Part shown: piece after piece, positions 38,038 through 46,778 of the stretch | Position numbering within the stretch: the first letter of the stretch is position 1 | Layout: each line of letters begins with the position of its first letter | Source of the DNA: Allobosea sp. WAO | GTDB taxonomy: Bacteria; Pseudomonadota; Alphaproteobacteria; Rhizobiales; Beijerinckiaceae | Direction: 5' to 3' | Assembly (NCBI RefSeq): GCF_001509835.1 | Contig: NZ_JXTJ01000008.1 | Span: 707,711 to 771,710 of the forward strand | Length of the DNA: 64,000 nt | Program-made: the position numbers and the translations under genes | The notes under the pieces: generated by a model | The model's input: the letters and a program-made list of their open reading frames with translations, nothing else | Told to the model about the DNA's origin: nothing | Databases searched by the model: none

Positions 38038-38343
38038 ATGCCTGCGCTGAAGCCGAGCCTCGCGGCACTCGCCGCCTGTGGCCTCGCCGGCTGCGTCGGG
38101 GGCGGCGCCGGTCCTGTCCCCGGCACGCCGGAATTCACCGCTTCACGCGTCTCGCGCGCCTATGATTGCGGCGTCGGCGTCGACCGGGCCCGGATCATCA
38201 CCGGCCTGCCGAGGGAAGACCGCGCCCGCTTCATCGCGGCCAATGCGAGCTATGCGGTGAAGTCCTACAAGGCGCCGCGTCGCTGCGAGGCGAGCGAGCG
38301 CGCCGAACTGCAACGCGAACTGCGAGCAGGGGCGCGGCGCTGA
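38038..38343 (+). CDS. Small lipoprotein of unknown function, paralogue 2
   Basis: A 101-residue protein with lipobox LAGC (Cys 19). The mature part parallels the preceding gene: SRAYDCGVGV, then RCEASERAEL and a basic end. Spacing of the two cysteines is shorter because a central stretch is missing. It begins 6 bases after paralogue 1. The pair looks like an old tandem duplication. Confidence 0.75.
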   Translation: MPALKPSLAALAACGLAGCVGGGAGPVPGTPEFTASRVSRAYDCGVGVDRARIITGLPREDRARFIAANASYAVKSYKAPRRCEASERAELQRELRAGARR

Positions 38344-38386
38344 TTTCCGCTTGCCCGGGCGCGACTTCCCGCGCACATGCGCTTGC

Positions 38387-39283
38387 ATGAGTTCTTCGCC
38401 TGCCGACATCACCGCCGTCGTCGTCGCCTATGACAGTGCCGAGGTCCTGCCTGCGTGCCTTGCGGCGCTGGCTCGGGAGGGCGTCGCGGCGCTGGTCGTC
38501 GACAATGCCAGCACCGACGAGTCCGCCGCCATCGCCGAGCGCTGCGGCGCGAAGGTTCTGCGCAACGCCCGCAACGAGGGCTATGGCCGCGCCAATAATC
38601 GCGGCGCCGGGGCGGCCGACACGCCCTTCATCCTGATCGTCAATCCCGACCTCGAGATCGGCGAGGGCGCGGTCGCCGCCCTGCTCGCCGCCGCCGACGC
38701 CTATCCGGACGCCGCGGCCTTCGCCCCGCGGCTGGTCGAGCCGTCCGGCCGGGTCTTCCTGCAGCCGCGCTCGCTGCTCTCACCCGATCACCTCAACCGC
38801 GCCCGCGAGATCGTGCTGCCCGAAGGCGACGCCTGCCTGCCTTTCCTGTCGGGGGCCTGCCTGTTGCTGCGGCGCGAGATCTTCACGGCGCTCGGCGGCT
38901 TCGATCCCGAGATCTTCCTGTTCTACGAGGACGACGATCTCTGCCGCCGCCTGCGCGATGCCGGCCACGCCCTGATCCACGTCGACGGCGCCGAGGCTCG
39001 TCATGGCCGCGGCCGCTCCAGCAGCCCATCGCCGCAACGCCGCTTTACGGCGCGTTGGCACCTCGCCTGGTCGCACTACCATGTCGCAAGGAAATGGGCT
39101 CTGCCGCTCCCCGGTTCGATAGGGCTCGTCGAAAATGCAGCCAAGGCAATCGGTTACGGGATGATCTTGAATCGGGAAAAGATGATGGCCCATGCCGGTT
39201 CGGTGGCCGGTGCTCTGGCGGCCCGCGCGGGCCGCAGCGCCCTGGCGCGGCAGGGGCTGGAAGGAACGGAGGCGCGATCTTGA
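38387..39283 (+). CDS. GT2 family glycosyltransferase
   Basis: A 298-residue cytoplasmic or membrane-associated sugar transferase of the rhamnosyltransferase (WbbL-like) branch. GT-A motifs are VVVAYDSAEVLPACL, VDNASTDES, a DxD-equivalent VNPDLEI and FLFYEDDDLCRRLRDAG. The start at 38387 avoids a 12-residue non-family leader. Its stop overlaps the TTG start of the acyltransferase, so both probably work on the same surface polysaccharide or glycolipid. Confidence 0.9.
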   Translation: MSSSPADITAVVVAYDSAEVLPACLAALAREGVAALVVDNASTDESAAIAERCGAKVLRNARNEGYGRANNRGAGAADTPFILIVNPDLEIGEGAVAALLAAADAYPDAAAFAPRLVEPSGRVFLQPRSLLSPDHLNRAREIVLPEGDACLPFLSGACLLLRREIFTALGGFDPEIFLFYEDDDLCRRLRDAGHALIHVDGAEARHGRGRSSSPSPQRRFTARWHLAWSHYHVARKWALPLPGSIGLVENAAKAIGYGMILNREKMMAHAGSVAGALAARAGRSALARQGLEGTEARS

Positions 39284-40326
39284 GCTTCGCCTCGATCGCC
39301 GATGGCCTTTCCGCCCGGCACAACCATTTCGGCCTGCTGAGGTTGCTGCTGGCGCTCTCCGTCGTCGTCTCGCATGCGGTGAGCGTGACCACGGGCCGCA
39401 TCGAGGACGAGCCGCTGACGGCGTCGACCGGGTTCACCCTCGGCGAGCACGCGGTCAACGGCTTCTTCGCCATCTCCGGCTTCCTGGTGACGATGAGCTA
39501 TGAGCAGCGCGGCTGGCGGGACTATGTCATCGCCCGCACCTTGCGCATCGCGCCCGGCCTGATCGCCGCGACGCTGGTCGTCTCGCTCCTGCTCGGCTCG
39601 GCGCTGACCAGGCTCGATCTCGGCGCCTACCTTGCCGACCCGCGCCTCTGGCGCTTCATCACCGGCACGCTGACGACCTTCAAGAGCGCTGCGCCGTTGC
39701 CGGGGGTCTTCGAGAACAATCCGCTACCCTTTCCGATGGGCACGGTCTGGACGCTGAAATACGAGACGCTCTGCTATCTCGGCGTGCTGGTCGCCGGCCT
39801 CGCCGGGCTGCTCATGCAGCGCCGATTGGCGCTGGCGATCTGGCTTGCCCTGGTCCTGGCCACGGTCGCGCGCGAGATCGTCGCTCCCGATGGGGCGAAA
39901 GGCGTCGAGACCGCGCTACGCCTGCCGCTGATCTTCATGACCGGCGGGCTGATCTATCTCTGGCGCGAGCGCGTGCCGAACTCGCTGCTCGGCCTTGGCG
40001 TCGCTCTCATTATCACCGCGCTGCTTTCGGCAACACCGCTCTACAAGGCCGCGCTCTATCTCGTCACCGCCTGGGGCGTGCTAGTCTTGGCGTTGGCCCC
40101 GGTCCTGACTGGCTGGCGCAGTGAGCCGCCGGCCGACCTGTCCTACGGCGTCTATCTCTATGGCTGGCCGGTGCAGCAGGCCTTCGTCGCGCTGTTTCCG
40201 GCGGCGAGCGCTTTCCTGCTGTTCTGGCCCGGCCTGGCGGTGACGGTCGCAGTAGCGGCGCTGTCCTGGTATCTCGTCGAGAAGCCGGCGCTCGGGCTCA
40301 AGCGCCGGCTGATCGCGCGAGGCTGA
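39280..40326 (+). CDS. Membrane-bound acyltransferase (acyltransferase 3 family)
   Basis: A 348-residue protein with about ten membrane helices. Family signs: RHNHFGLLRLLLALSVVVSH with the catalytic His at the end of helix 1, FFAISGFLVTMSYEQR, and YGVYLYGWPVQQ near the end. It likely adds an acetyl or similar group to a sugar. The start is TTG at 39280, overlapping the GT2 stop, with CGGAGG 7 bases upstream; no ATG fits. The last 29 bases overlap the tail of the convergent CatB-like gene. Confidence 0.9.
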   Translation: MSFASIADGLSARHNHFGLLRLLLALSVVVSHAVSVTTGRIEDEPLTASTGFTLGEHAVNGFFAISGFLVTMSYEQRGWRDYVIARTLRIAPGLIAATLVVSLLLGSALTRLDLGAYLADPRLWRFITGTLTTFKSAAPLPGVFENNPLPFPMGTVWTLKYETLCYLGVLVAGLAGLLMQRRLALAIWLALVLATVAREIVAPDGAKGVETALRLPLIFMTGGLIYLWRERVPNSLLGLGVALIITALLSATPLYKAALYLVTAWGVLVLALAPVLTGWRSEPPADLSYGVYLYGWPVQQAFVALFPAASAFLLFWPGLAVTVAVAALSWYLVEKPALGLKRRLIARG

Positions 40327-41026
40327 GCGCCGCGGTGAGGTCCTCGATCCCATCGGACATCAGCAGGGGCAGCAGCTTCGATACGTCCTGGGGCGGAAGC
40401 TCCCACCAGCACGTCGCCAGCAGCGCGGCGACCTGCGCTTCCGGCAGACGCAGCCGCACCACCCGCGCCGGATTGCCGGCTACGATCGCATAGGGCGGGA
40501 CATCACGCGTCACCACCGAGCGGGCAGCGACGACGGCGCCATGGCCGATCGTCAGGCCCGACAGGATCATCGCCTGCGAGCCGAGCCAGACATCGTGGCC
40601 GATCGCGACATCGCCACGCGTCGCGTCATGGCCGGACATGCTGCTTGCCGCCGGCCACAGGCCTTGCAGGGCAGGGAACGGATAGGTCGTCGCCCAGTCG
40701 GTGCGGTGATTGCCCCCGAGCAGGATCTCGACCCCATCTGCGATCGAGCCATAGCGCCCGATGGTGAGCCGCGCTCCGCTTTCCGGAAACCGGACCTTGG
40801 GCCGGCCATAGGTGAAGGCGCCGACCGCGATCTGGGCAGGCCGGCGTGAGATCAGCTTGGCGAGGTGCAGCCGCGTCTGGTTGTCCGGGTTGACGTACCG
40901 GCGCAGCCAGCCGCGTGGCCCGGCCGGCAGGCCGGACCACCAGGCTGCGAGCCGGCTCGGGCGCCAGCTCGCATCCTCGGGCGAGAGAATGATCGGCGGC
41001 ACGCGGCCGCCTGTCTCATTCGGCAT
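40298..41026 (-). CDS. CatB-related O-acetyltransferase (left-handed beta-helix)
   Basis: A 242-residue hexapeptide-repeat acetyltransferase. The repeat region spans about 70-200 with IGHDVWLGSQAMILSGLTIGHGAVVAA and the typical VVTRDVPPYAIVAGNPARVVR end; the catalytic His is expected in GNHRTD. Such enzymes acetylate sugars, or chloramphenicol and streptogramins; a surface-sugar role fits the neighbours. The start overlaps the stop of the unknown exported protein by 11 bases. Confidence 0.9.
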   Translation of the reverse strand: MPNETGGRVPPIILSPEDASWRPSRLAAWWSGLPAGPRGWLRRYVNPDNQTRLHLAKLISRRPAQIAVGAFTYGRPKVRFPESGARLTIGRYGSIADGVEILLGGNHRTDWATTYPFPALQGLWPAASSMSGHDATRGDVAIGHDVWLGSQAMILSGLTIGHGAVVAARSVVTRDVPPYAIVAGNPARVVRLRLPEAQVAALLATCWWELPPQDVSKLLPLLMSDGIEDLTAALSLARSAGA

Positions 41027-42866
41027 TGGCCTTCACGTCGATCTTCTCGAAGATCTCGGTCGGGTCGGCGAGGGTGATCACATCGGCGAGGCCGAGCCCG
41101 TTCGGGGCCTTGGCCGTGGCCGAAACCGAGAGCAAGCCGGGCTTGGCGACGAAGCGCGCTATCGCGCTGGCCAGCGCCTTGGCGCCGTCGGAAGGGCCGA
41201 GGATGGCGGCGAGGCCGAGGCTGGCGATGGTGCCGTATTCGCGACGGACATCCTCGACCTTGCGCTTCGACTTGCGCGCCTCATTCTCGATCAGCTTCTC
41301 GGCGAGGCCGAGATTCTGCAGCTTGATGTCGAGATTCTTTGCCGTTGCGCCGAGGAGCGCCACCTGCGCCAAAGCGAGATCGGCGGAGAACACCTCCTTG
41401 CCGACATTGCCGAGCGTGCCGGTGGCCTCGAGCTTCGCCATGCCGGCGCCGCCGAGCGAGAGCGCGCGGATCGCGAACTCCTTGCTCGCCTCCTGCCAGG
41501 CGAGATCGAGCTTGGCCGAGAGGTCGAGAGTGCGGTAGCCCATCGCCAGCAGGTCCTTGGCGGACGGGTTCGAGGCGCTTTCGACGACTGGGATCGTCAG
41601 CTTGTCGAGCGTCAGCGCCATATTGGTCGGGATGCCGTTGACCTGCTCGCCATGTCTGAGCTCGAACGTGCCGAGGCCGACCTCGATCGGCGGCAGCGGC
41701 GCTGCGCCGCGCTTGCCTTCCTGTGGCGCAGTGATCTGGATGCCGCTCAGCCTGATCGTGCCGAGTTTGGGGATGAAGCGGCGCAGATCGTCGGCGCTCG
41801 GGTCGAAATCGGGCTCCGCCAGGGCCTTGCGCAACTCCTTGATCGTGTTCTCCAGCGAGAAGCCGAAATACCCCGCCGAGGCGATCGCGCCCTTGCCGCC
41901 GCCGCCCTCGAATTTCAGGCCTTCCATGACGAGGCCCGACTTTTCCGGCGCATCCTCGCCAAAGGCGATGCGCGAGATGCGGAGATCCACCGCCTCCGGC
42001 TTGGCGCCGGGCTTCGGCGGCGTCTTGATCGCCATCACGAGATCTCGAATCTCGCCGCTGCCATAGTCGATGGAATCGAACAGGGCGAGCGTGGCCAGCA
42101 GCATCTGACGGTCGCGCGCCTCGGTGACGGCGGGCTCTTCCTTGCTGTTCAGGTCTTTCGCAGCCTTCTCGGATTCCTCGCCGAGCGTGACGATGCGCGT
42201 CATCAGCTCGCCCATCGGTTCGGCGCCGACGCGGGCCTTGAAGTTGCGCATCGCGGCCTTGCCGCCCGAAACCTTGCCAAGCTCGCCAAGGTCGAGCGTG
42301 TAGCCGTCCTGCTCGATCCGGCCGATGACCGTCTGCATCGCAGGCTCGGTGCCCGGGGCCGCCTTCTCGGCGAAGACACGGGCGATCTGGGTGAGGTCGA
42401 GGCCCTCGAAGCTCGTGCGCAGGATCTCGCCGTTCATCTGGCCGGTGGTCGAGCCTTCGACCTTGATCGTGCCGGCCTTGGCCTCGCCCCGCGCGATCTT
42501 GCCTTCGCGAATCTCGGAAAAGCGGATGTCGCGATAGGTCGTGATCTGCTTCTGGGGGCCGAAGTTCTGCTCCATCACCAGGCTCGGCGCGCTGATCTCG
42601 GTGGCCGTGAGGCGGCTCATCCGGGCGACCGGGCTCTCGTTGCTGCCGGGGGCCGCCTGGAAGATCGCCTGGAAGGCTGCGCGGTCGAGCGACGTGCCCT
42701 TCACGTCGAGCTTCGGGATCGTCAGCACGAACTGGCCGAGATCGAGCCGGACATTGTCGAGCTGGAAGTCCTCGGCCGAGGCGGTGCCGGCCAGCAGCAG
42801 GAGCAGCAACCCCGCGGCCGGGAGCGGGCGCGCGCGCCTGAGGCGCTGGCTGGGCAGAATGGTCAT
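41016..42866 (-). CDS. Large exported protein of unknown function
   Basis: A 616-residue protein I do not recognise. It has a signal peptide (LLLLLLAGTASA, cleavage near residue 31) and a strong ribosome site (AGGAGA, 5 bases before the ATG). The mature part alternates beta-rich segments such as DFQLDNVRLDLGQFVLTIP with helical ones, and repeats a theme of LDLxxL and short Gly-rich turns, which suggests an elongated envelope protein, loosely like AsmA-type or autotransporter-like beta structures. No membrane anchor at the C-terminus. The CatB-like gene follows with an 11-base overlap; the DUF192 gene is divergent. Confidence 0.75.
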   Translation of the reverse strand: MTILPSQRLRRARPLPAAGLLLLLLAGTASAEDFQLDNVRLDLGQFVLTIPKLDVKGTSLDRAAFQAIFQAAPGSNESPVARMSRLTATEISAPSLVMEQNFGPQKQITTYRDIRFSEIREGKIARGEAKAGTIKVEGSTTGQMNGEILRTSFEGLDLTQIARVFAEKAAPGTEPAMQTVIGRIEQDGYTLDLGELGKVSGGKAAMRNFKARVGAEPMGELMTRIVTLGEESEKAAKDLNSKEEPAVTEARDRQMLLATLALFDSIDYGSGEIRDLVMAIKTPPKPGAKPEAVDLRISRIAFGEDAPEKSGLVMEGLKFEGGGGKGAIASAGYFGFSLENTIKELRKALAEPDFDPSADDLRRFIPKLGTIRLSGIQITAPQEGKRGAAPLPPIEVGLGTFELRHGEQVNGIPTNMALTLDKLTIPVVESASNPSAKDLLAMGYRTLDLSAKLDLAWQEASKEFAIRALSLGGAGMAKLEATGTLGNVGKEVFSADLALAQVALLGATAKNLDIKLQNLGLAEKLIENEARKSKRKVEDVRREYGTIASLGLAAILGPSDGAKALASAIARFVAKPGLLSVSATAKAPNGLGLADVITLADPTEIFEKIDVKANAE

Positions 42867-43151
42867 CGATATCTCCTGGAGCATGGTGTCGAAGCCCCAC
42901 GCGGCAGAGGCGGGGCCAAGCCACCCTTGTCGAGCCGAGAGGCAAAATCGCTTCCGGCCGGGACCAACGTTCCGTTCGGCTTCGAATTGGCGCTGAAACT
43001 GCCGCAAGGCAAGGAGGAAGGGAAGATGCAAGACGGGCGGACCGGTGAAAAGCTTGACGGCGCGCCGCCCTTGCCTGCCATTGGCCGCAGATTCGCCATC
43101 GCGTCCCGGCAACGCTCTGCGGCATTGGTGGCCTTTTTGGGGAAACGGATC

Positions 43152-43640
43152 ATGCAGGCTTCGGGACGCTGGGTGCGACTGGCCATTTGCGGGGTGCTGG
43201 CGCTTGCCTTCGCAGCTCTGGTACCGGAGCGTCCTCAGGCGCAGCAGGCTGCGCCCGCCGCCGGGCTCGAGCTGCTCACGATCGTCAGCGCCAGCGGGCG
43301 TCATGAATTCCAGGTCGAGGTGATGCGCACGCCCGAGCAGCGCGCCCGCGGCCTGATGCACCGCCAGTTCATGCCGGCCGATCGCGGCATGCTCTTCGAT
43401 TTCAAGCGCACCGAGCCGGTCGCGATGTGGATGCAGAACACCTACATCTCGCTCGACATGCTCTTCATCCGTGCCGACGGCACGGTGGCGCGGATCGCCG
43501 AGCGCACCGAGCCGCTCTCGACCCGTACCATCCCCTCCGGCGAGCCGGTGCTGTCGGTGCTCGAGATCAATGGCGGCGTCGCCGAGAAGCTCGGCATCAA
43601 GGCCGGCGACAGGGTTGAGCACGCGCTCTTCAAGCGCTGA
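43152..43640 (+). CDS. DUF192 family exported protein
   Basis: A 162-residue protein with a signal peptide ending near ERPQAQQ (residue 30). The DUF192 core is intact: FQVEVMRTPEQRARGLMHR, MLFDFKRTEPVAMWMQNTYISLDMLFI, and a VLEINGGVAEKLGIKAGDRVEH end. The role is not established; the fold is a small beta barrel. It is divergent from the large exported gene across 285 bases, in which I see no clear sites. Confidence 0.92.
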   Translation: MQASGRWVRLAICGVLALAFAALVPERPQAQQAAPAAGLELLTIVSASGRHEFQVEVMRTPEQRARGLMHRQFMPADRGMLFDFKRTEPVAMWMQNTYISLDMLFIRADGTVARIAERTEPLSTRTIPSGEPVLSVLEINGGVAEKLGIKAGDRVEHALFKR

Positions 43641-43655
43641 CCGGGGTCGTCGTGT

Positions 43656-44429
43656 TCAGCCCATCTCGGCCGAGATCGCACGACAGGTCGCCAGCAACTC
43701 GGCCAGAACCTCGTCGTGCCGGGTGCGGGCGCTACGCCGGTTGAGATAGGGAATGACGATGCTCGCGACGGCGCGTCCTTGCCGGTCGAGGATCGGTGCG
43801 CTGATGTCGGTCACTCCAGGCATGTCGTGGCTCTCCGCAACGAGGAAGCCGCGGGCAGCGATTTCGTCGAGCATCGCCCAGAACCCTGGATCTTCCAGGC
43901 TGCCGGTCAACTGGGCTGGCTGCAGTTTGCGCTGGCGCGCTTCGCCATCCTGGAAGGCGAGGATTACGCGGCCCGAGGTCGCATCGTGCGCGGGCCGCCG
44001 ATAGCCGAGCCGCAAGGTGAAGCTGATGTCGCCCGTTCCCGCGGCATTGGCGATCACCACCGTCTCGCCCTCGTTGAGCACGACGAGATGGGCTGACTGG
44101 GCCGTCTTCTCGCTCAGCCTTTCCATGGCCGGCGCCGCGACCTCGACCAGCTGCCGCGCTCGCGGCGTGCGCATGCCGAGTTCGAACAGCCGGTTGCTGA
44201 GTGTCAGCTCTTCCGTAGCCGGGTCGCGGTTGAGATAGCCGCGCTCGACCAGCACGAACAGCATGCGGAAGATTTCGCCCTTGGAGCGTCCGAGGCTCTC
44301 GGCGATGGCGCGGGTCGAGAGCGGCTTCTGGGCTGCGGCCAGCAACTCGATGATCTCTAGGCCCTTCTCCAGCGCCGGGGCGGGATAGGGCCCCGGGCGG
44401 CTGTTCGGCTCGGCGTGAAGCTGCTCCAT
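43656..44429 (-). CDS. IclR-family transcriptional regulator
   Basis: A 257-residue regulator with an N-terminal winged helix (ALEKGLEIIELLAAAQ, STRAIAESLGRSKGEIFRML) and the C-terminal effector-binding domain (AHLVVLNEGETVV, GRVILAF, VTDISAPILD). The start at 44429 has GGGAG upstream; another ATG at 44471 is less likely. It is divergent from the binding protein and M24 genes and likely controls them; a candidate operator lies between. Confidence 0.92.
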   Translation of the reverse strand: MEQLHAEPNSRPGPYPAPALEKGLEIIELLAAAQKPLSTRAIAESLGRSKGEIFRMLFVLVERGYLNRDPATEELTLSNRLFELGMRTPRARQLVEVAAPAMERLSEKTAQSAHLVVLNEGETVVIANAAGTGDISFTLRLGYRRPAHDATSGRVILAFQDGEARQRKLQPAQLTGSLEDPGFWAMLDEIAARGFLVAESHDMPGVTDISAPILDRQGRAVASIVIPYLNRRSARTRHDEVLAELLATCRAISAEMG

Positions 44430-44461
44430 GCAAAGGCTCCCGATCAATTCATTAGTGAAGC

Positions 44462-44479
44462 TTGACTGCATATACGCAG
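44462..44479 (+). promoter_or_regulatory. Candidate -35 box and dyad (IclR operator) between divergent genes
   Basis: TTGACT at 44462-44467 could be a -35 element reading toward the binding-protein gene. It overlaps a dyad CTGC-ATATAC-GCAG (44466-44479), symmetric at 12 of 14 positions. IclR proteins bind such short palindromes near the promoter they control. This is inference from position and symmetry only. Confidence 0.4.
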
Positions 44480-44674
44480 CTGTTAGCCTTGCCTTGCGTC
44501 ACCATCAAGCCGAAAGCGTATTTGCGCTCCGCCAGCCGCAGAGGGCCAGTATTTATTCGCGGAAGAGGCGGGCATCGAATGAACTCGCGCATGGTCTGAC
44601 GAGCGACGAGGTCGAGGCCTACAAGACGAAAGCAATGCTGCATCGCAAGAAGTGATCGGAAAGGGAGAGCGATC

Positions 44675-45469
44675 ATGAAGGCAGGTTTCAGGGCGGTCGT
44701 GGCGGCTTTGGGTTTTCTTGCGGCGGGTTTGCTGTCGAGCGTCGAGGCAAAGGCCGACAAACTGGCAGACATCCTGTCCAAGGGCGTGGTGCGCATTACC
44801 GTCTTTGCCGATGTGCCACCCTTCGGCATGATGAACGCCAATCGCGAGCTCGAAGGTTTCGACATCGACATGGCGAAGCTGGTCGCCAAGGCGCTCGGCG
44901 TGAAGCTCGAGCTGCTGCCGGTGCCGGCCGCCAGCCGCATTCCCTTCCTTCTCACCGACAAGTCGGACATGAACATCGCGGCGATGTCGATCACCGCCGA
45001 GCGCGCCCGCCAGGTCATGTACAGCGCGCCCTATGCCGACACCTCGCTGGCGGTCTACGGCGCCAAGGGCCTCGCCCTGAAATCGGCCGCGGATATCGGG
45101 CGCAACCGCGTCGCCGTCGCCAAGGGCACGACCGAGGACCTCGTCCTGACCGCGCTCGCGCCAGGCGCCGACATCATGCGCACCGAGGACAATGCCACGG
45201 CGGTCCAGGCCTATCTCTCGGGCCACGCCCAGTTGCTGGCGGCCAATAGCGTCGTCGTCGTCGAACTCGCGAAGAAGAACCCGGCGAAGGAGTTCGACTT
45301 CAAGTTCGCACTGCGCCGCGCGCCCGCCCATGTCACGGTCAGGCTCGGCGAGCACACCCTGCTGCGCTGGCTCGACACGCTGATCTTCCAGAGCACGCTG
45401 AACGGCGATCTCGACGAGCTGCACAAGAAGTGGCTCGGTGGCCCGATGCAGCCTTTGCCGGCGCTCTGA
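44675..45469 (+). CDS. Family 3 solute-binding protein (amino acid type ABC transport)
   Basis: A 264-residue periplasmic binding protein with a signal peptide ending near VEAKA. The family 3 signature region is FDIDMAKLVAKALGVKLELLPV, and the ligand loop is DKSDMNIAAMSITAERARQVMYS. The ligand is expected to be an amino acid or similar small polar compound. No permease or ATPase gene is adjacent; the next gene is a creatinase-like M24 protein, so the ligand may be the substrate of that enzyme or it may be a sensor part. Confidence 0.88.
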   Translation: MKAGFRAVVAALGFLAAGLLSSVEAKADKLADILSKGVVRITVFADVPPFGMMNANRELEGFDIDMAKLVAKALGVKLELLPVPAASRIPFLLTDKSDMNIAAMSITAERARQVMYSAPYADTSLAVYGAKGLALKSAADIGRNRVAVAKGTTEDLVLTALAPGADIMRTEDNATAVQAYLSGHAQLLAANSVVVVELAKKNPAKEFDFKFALRRAPAHVTVRLGEHTLLRWLDTLIFQSTLNGDLDELHKKWLGGPMQPLPAL

Positions 45470-45506
45470 GCCGGCTGGGCAGGGCGGCGCGACCGGAAGG
45501 AACCGC

Positions 45507-46661
45507 ATGTCGAAGCATGATTTCTCCCGCGAGGAGTTCGCGGAGCGCCGCGCCGCCGTCAGCCGGGCGATGGCCGAGCGAGGGCTGGACTGGCTCATCC
45601 TGTTCCACCCGGTTTCGATCCGCTGGCTGACCGGCTCGGACGCCAAGAGCTATCAGGAATTCCAGTGTCTCTTGGTGCCGGGCTCCGGCCCGCTGACGAT
45701 CATGGCGCGTGAGGGCGAGCGCAACGAGTTGCTGGACGAGGCGCTGGTCGACCGGATCGAAACCTTTGGCGGCGGCGAGAACGAGGATGCCATCCTGCGC
45801 TTCGAGCGCCTTGCCGACGAGCTTGGCCTGCCGACTGCGCGATGCGGCATGGAGGTGCCGGCCTATTACCTGCACCCGCATCACTATGTCCGCCTGTGCG
45901 AGCTGCTCGGCTCCAGCCTGGAGGCGGAGACGACAAACTTGGTGCCGGATCTTAGCCTGGTGAAATCGCCGTCCGAGATCGCCTATATCCGGCGCGCGAG
46001 CGCCATCGCTGACGAGGCGATGTCAGTGTTCGCGGCGGGCCTGCGCCCCGGCCGCAGCGAGCTTGCCCTGGCTGGCAACGTCTATGGCGCCCTGCTTGCC
46101 CGCGGCAGTGGCCTTGCCGCCAGCCCGATCAACCTCGTCGCGGGCGCGCGCTCCGGCTACAGCCACGGCGCGCCGACCGAGCGCCTGCTCGCCGCAGGCG
46201 ATTACGGCAGCGTCGAATATGGCGCGACCTGGCGTCGCTATACCGCGACCATCGGCCGGCAGTTCAGCCTTGGGCCGCCGACGCCGCGCATGCGCGAGCT
46301 CTACGACATCGTCCGGCGCGCCTGCGATGCCTGCATTGCCGAGATTCGCGACGGCGCCCCGGCAACCGCGCCACATGAGGCGGCCAAGTGGGTGATCGGC
46401 GCTGCCGGGCTGGAGCAGGGCAGGGTCCACACGTCGGGGTATGGGCTGGCGCCCGGCTTCCCGCCGACATGGGGCGAGCCGGTGCACATGATCGGCGGCA
46501 GCGACTATGTGCTGCGGGCCGGCATGGTGCTGAGCGTCGAGCCGCCGGTCTTCCTGGGGGATGAGCGCCTCGGCGCCCGCATCATCGACAATGTGCTGGT
46601 GACGCGCGATGGCTGCGAGCTGCTTTCGCGGACCTCGCGGGATCTGATCGTCGCGGCATGA
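45507..46661 (+). CDS. M24-fold creatinase-like hydrolase (metal ligands mostly lost)
   Basis: A 384-residue protein with a creatinase N-terminal domain (about 1-130) and a pita-bread M24 domain. Of the five usual metal ligands only one Glu (LSVEPPVF) is clear; the Asp pair is replaced (SVEYGATWRRYTATIGR), the His region reads HTSGYGLAPGFPPTWGE, and the last Glu is replaced (ARIIDNVLV). This fits metal-free family members such as creatinase or the ectoine hydrolase group better than Xaa-Pro peptidases. The start has GGAAGG 6 bases upstream. It lies 37 bases behind the binding protein gene. Substrate unknown. Confidence 0.85.
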   Translation: MSKHDFSREEFAERRAAVSRAMAERGLDWLILFHPVSIRWLTGSDAKSYQEFQCLLVPGSGPLTIMAREGERNELLDEALVDRIETFGGGENEDAILRFERLADELGLPTARCGMEVPAYYLHPHHYVRLCELLGSSLEAETTNLVPDLSLVKSPSEIAYIRRASAIADEAMSVFAAGLRPGRSELALAGNVYGALLARGSGLAASPINLVAGARSGYSHGAPTERLLAAGDYGSVEYGATWRRYTATIGRQFSLGPPTPRMRELYDIVRRACDACIAEIRDGAPATAPHEAAKWVIGAAGLEQGRVHTSGYGLAPGFPPTWGEPVHMIGGSDYVLRAGMVLSVEPPVFLGDERLGARIIDNVLVTRDGCELLSRTSRDLIVAA

Positions 46662-46749
46662 GGCGGAGCAGGAATAGACGGGCCTGTACGCAAAAGGCTG
46701 TCTGGCCGCTCTCGTCTCAGGCTGGCTGCGTTGAGATGCAACCCGGCGG

Positions 46750-46778
46750 ATCTCTGCGATTCGTCGAGTCGCAGAGAT
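46750..46778. terminator. Bidirectional hairpin between convergent genes
   Basis: ATCTCTGCGA (46750-46759) pairs perfectly with TCGCAGAGAT (46769-46778). The plus strand continues GCTCTAGGTCTTTGTTTTATC, moderately T-rich. It separates the M24 gene from the convergent epimerase-like gene. Confidence 0.65.

Noticed and set aside
40812..43151. Long plus-strand extension upstream of the DUF192 gene
   Set aside because: It runs antisense to the large exported gene. The DUF192 protein has a proper signal peptide at 43152, so the long N-terminal part is not real.
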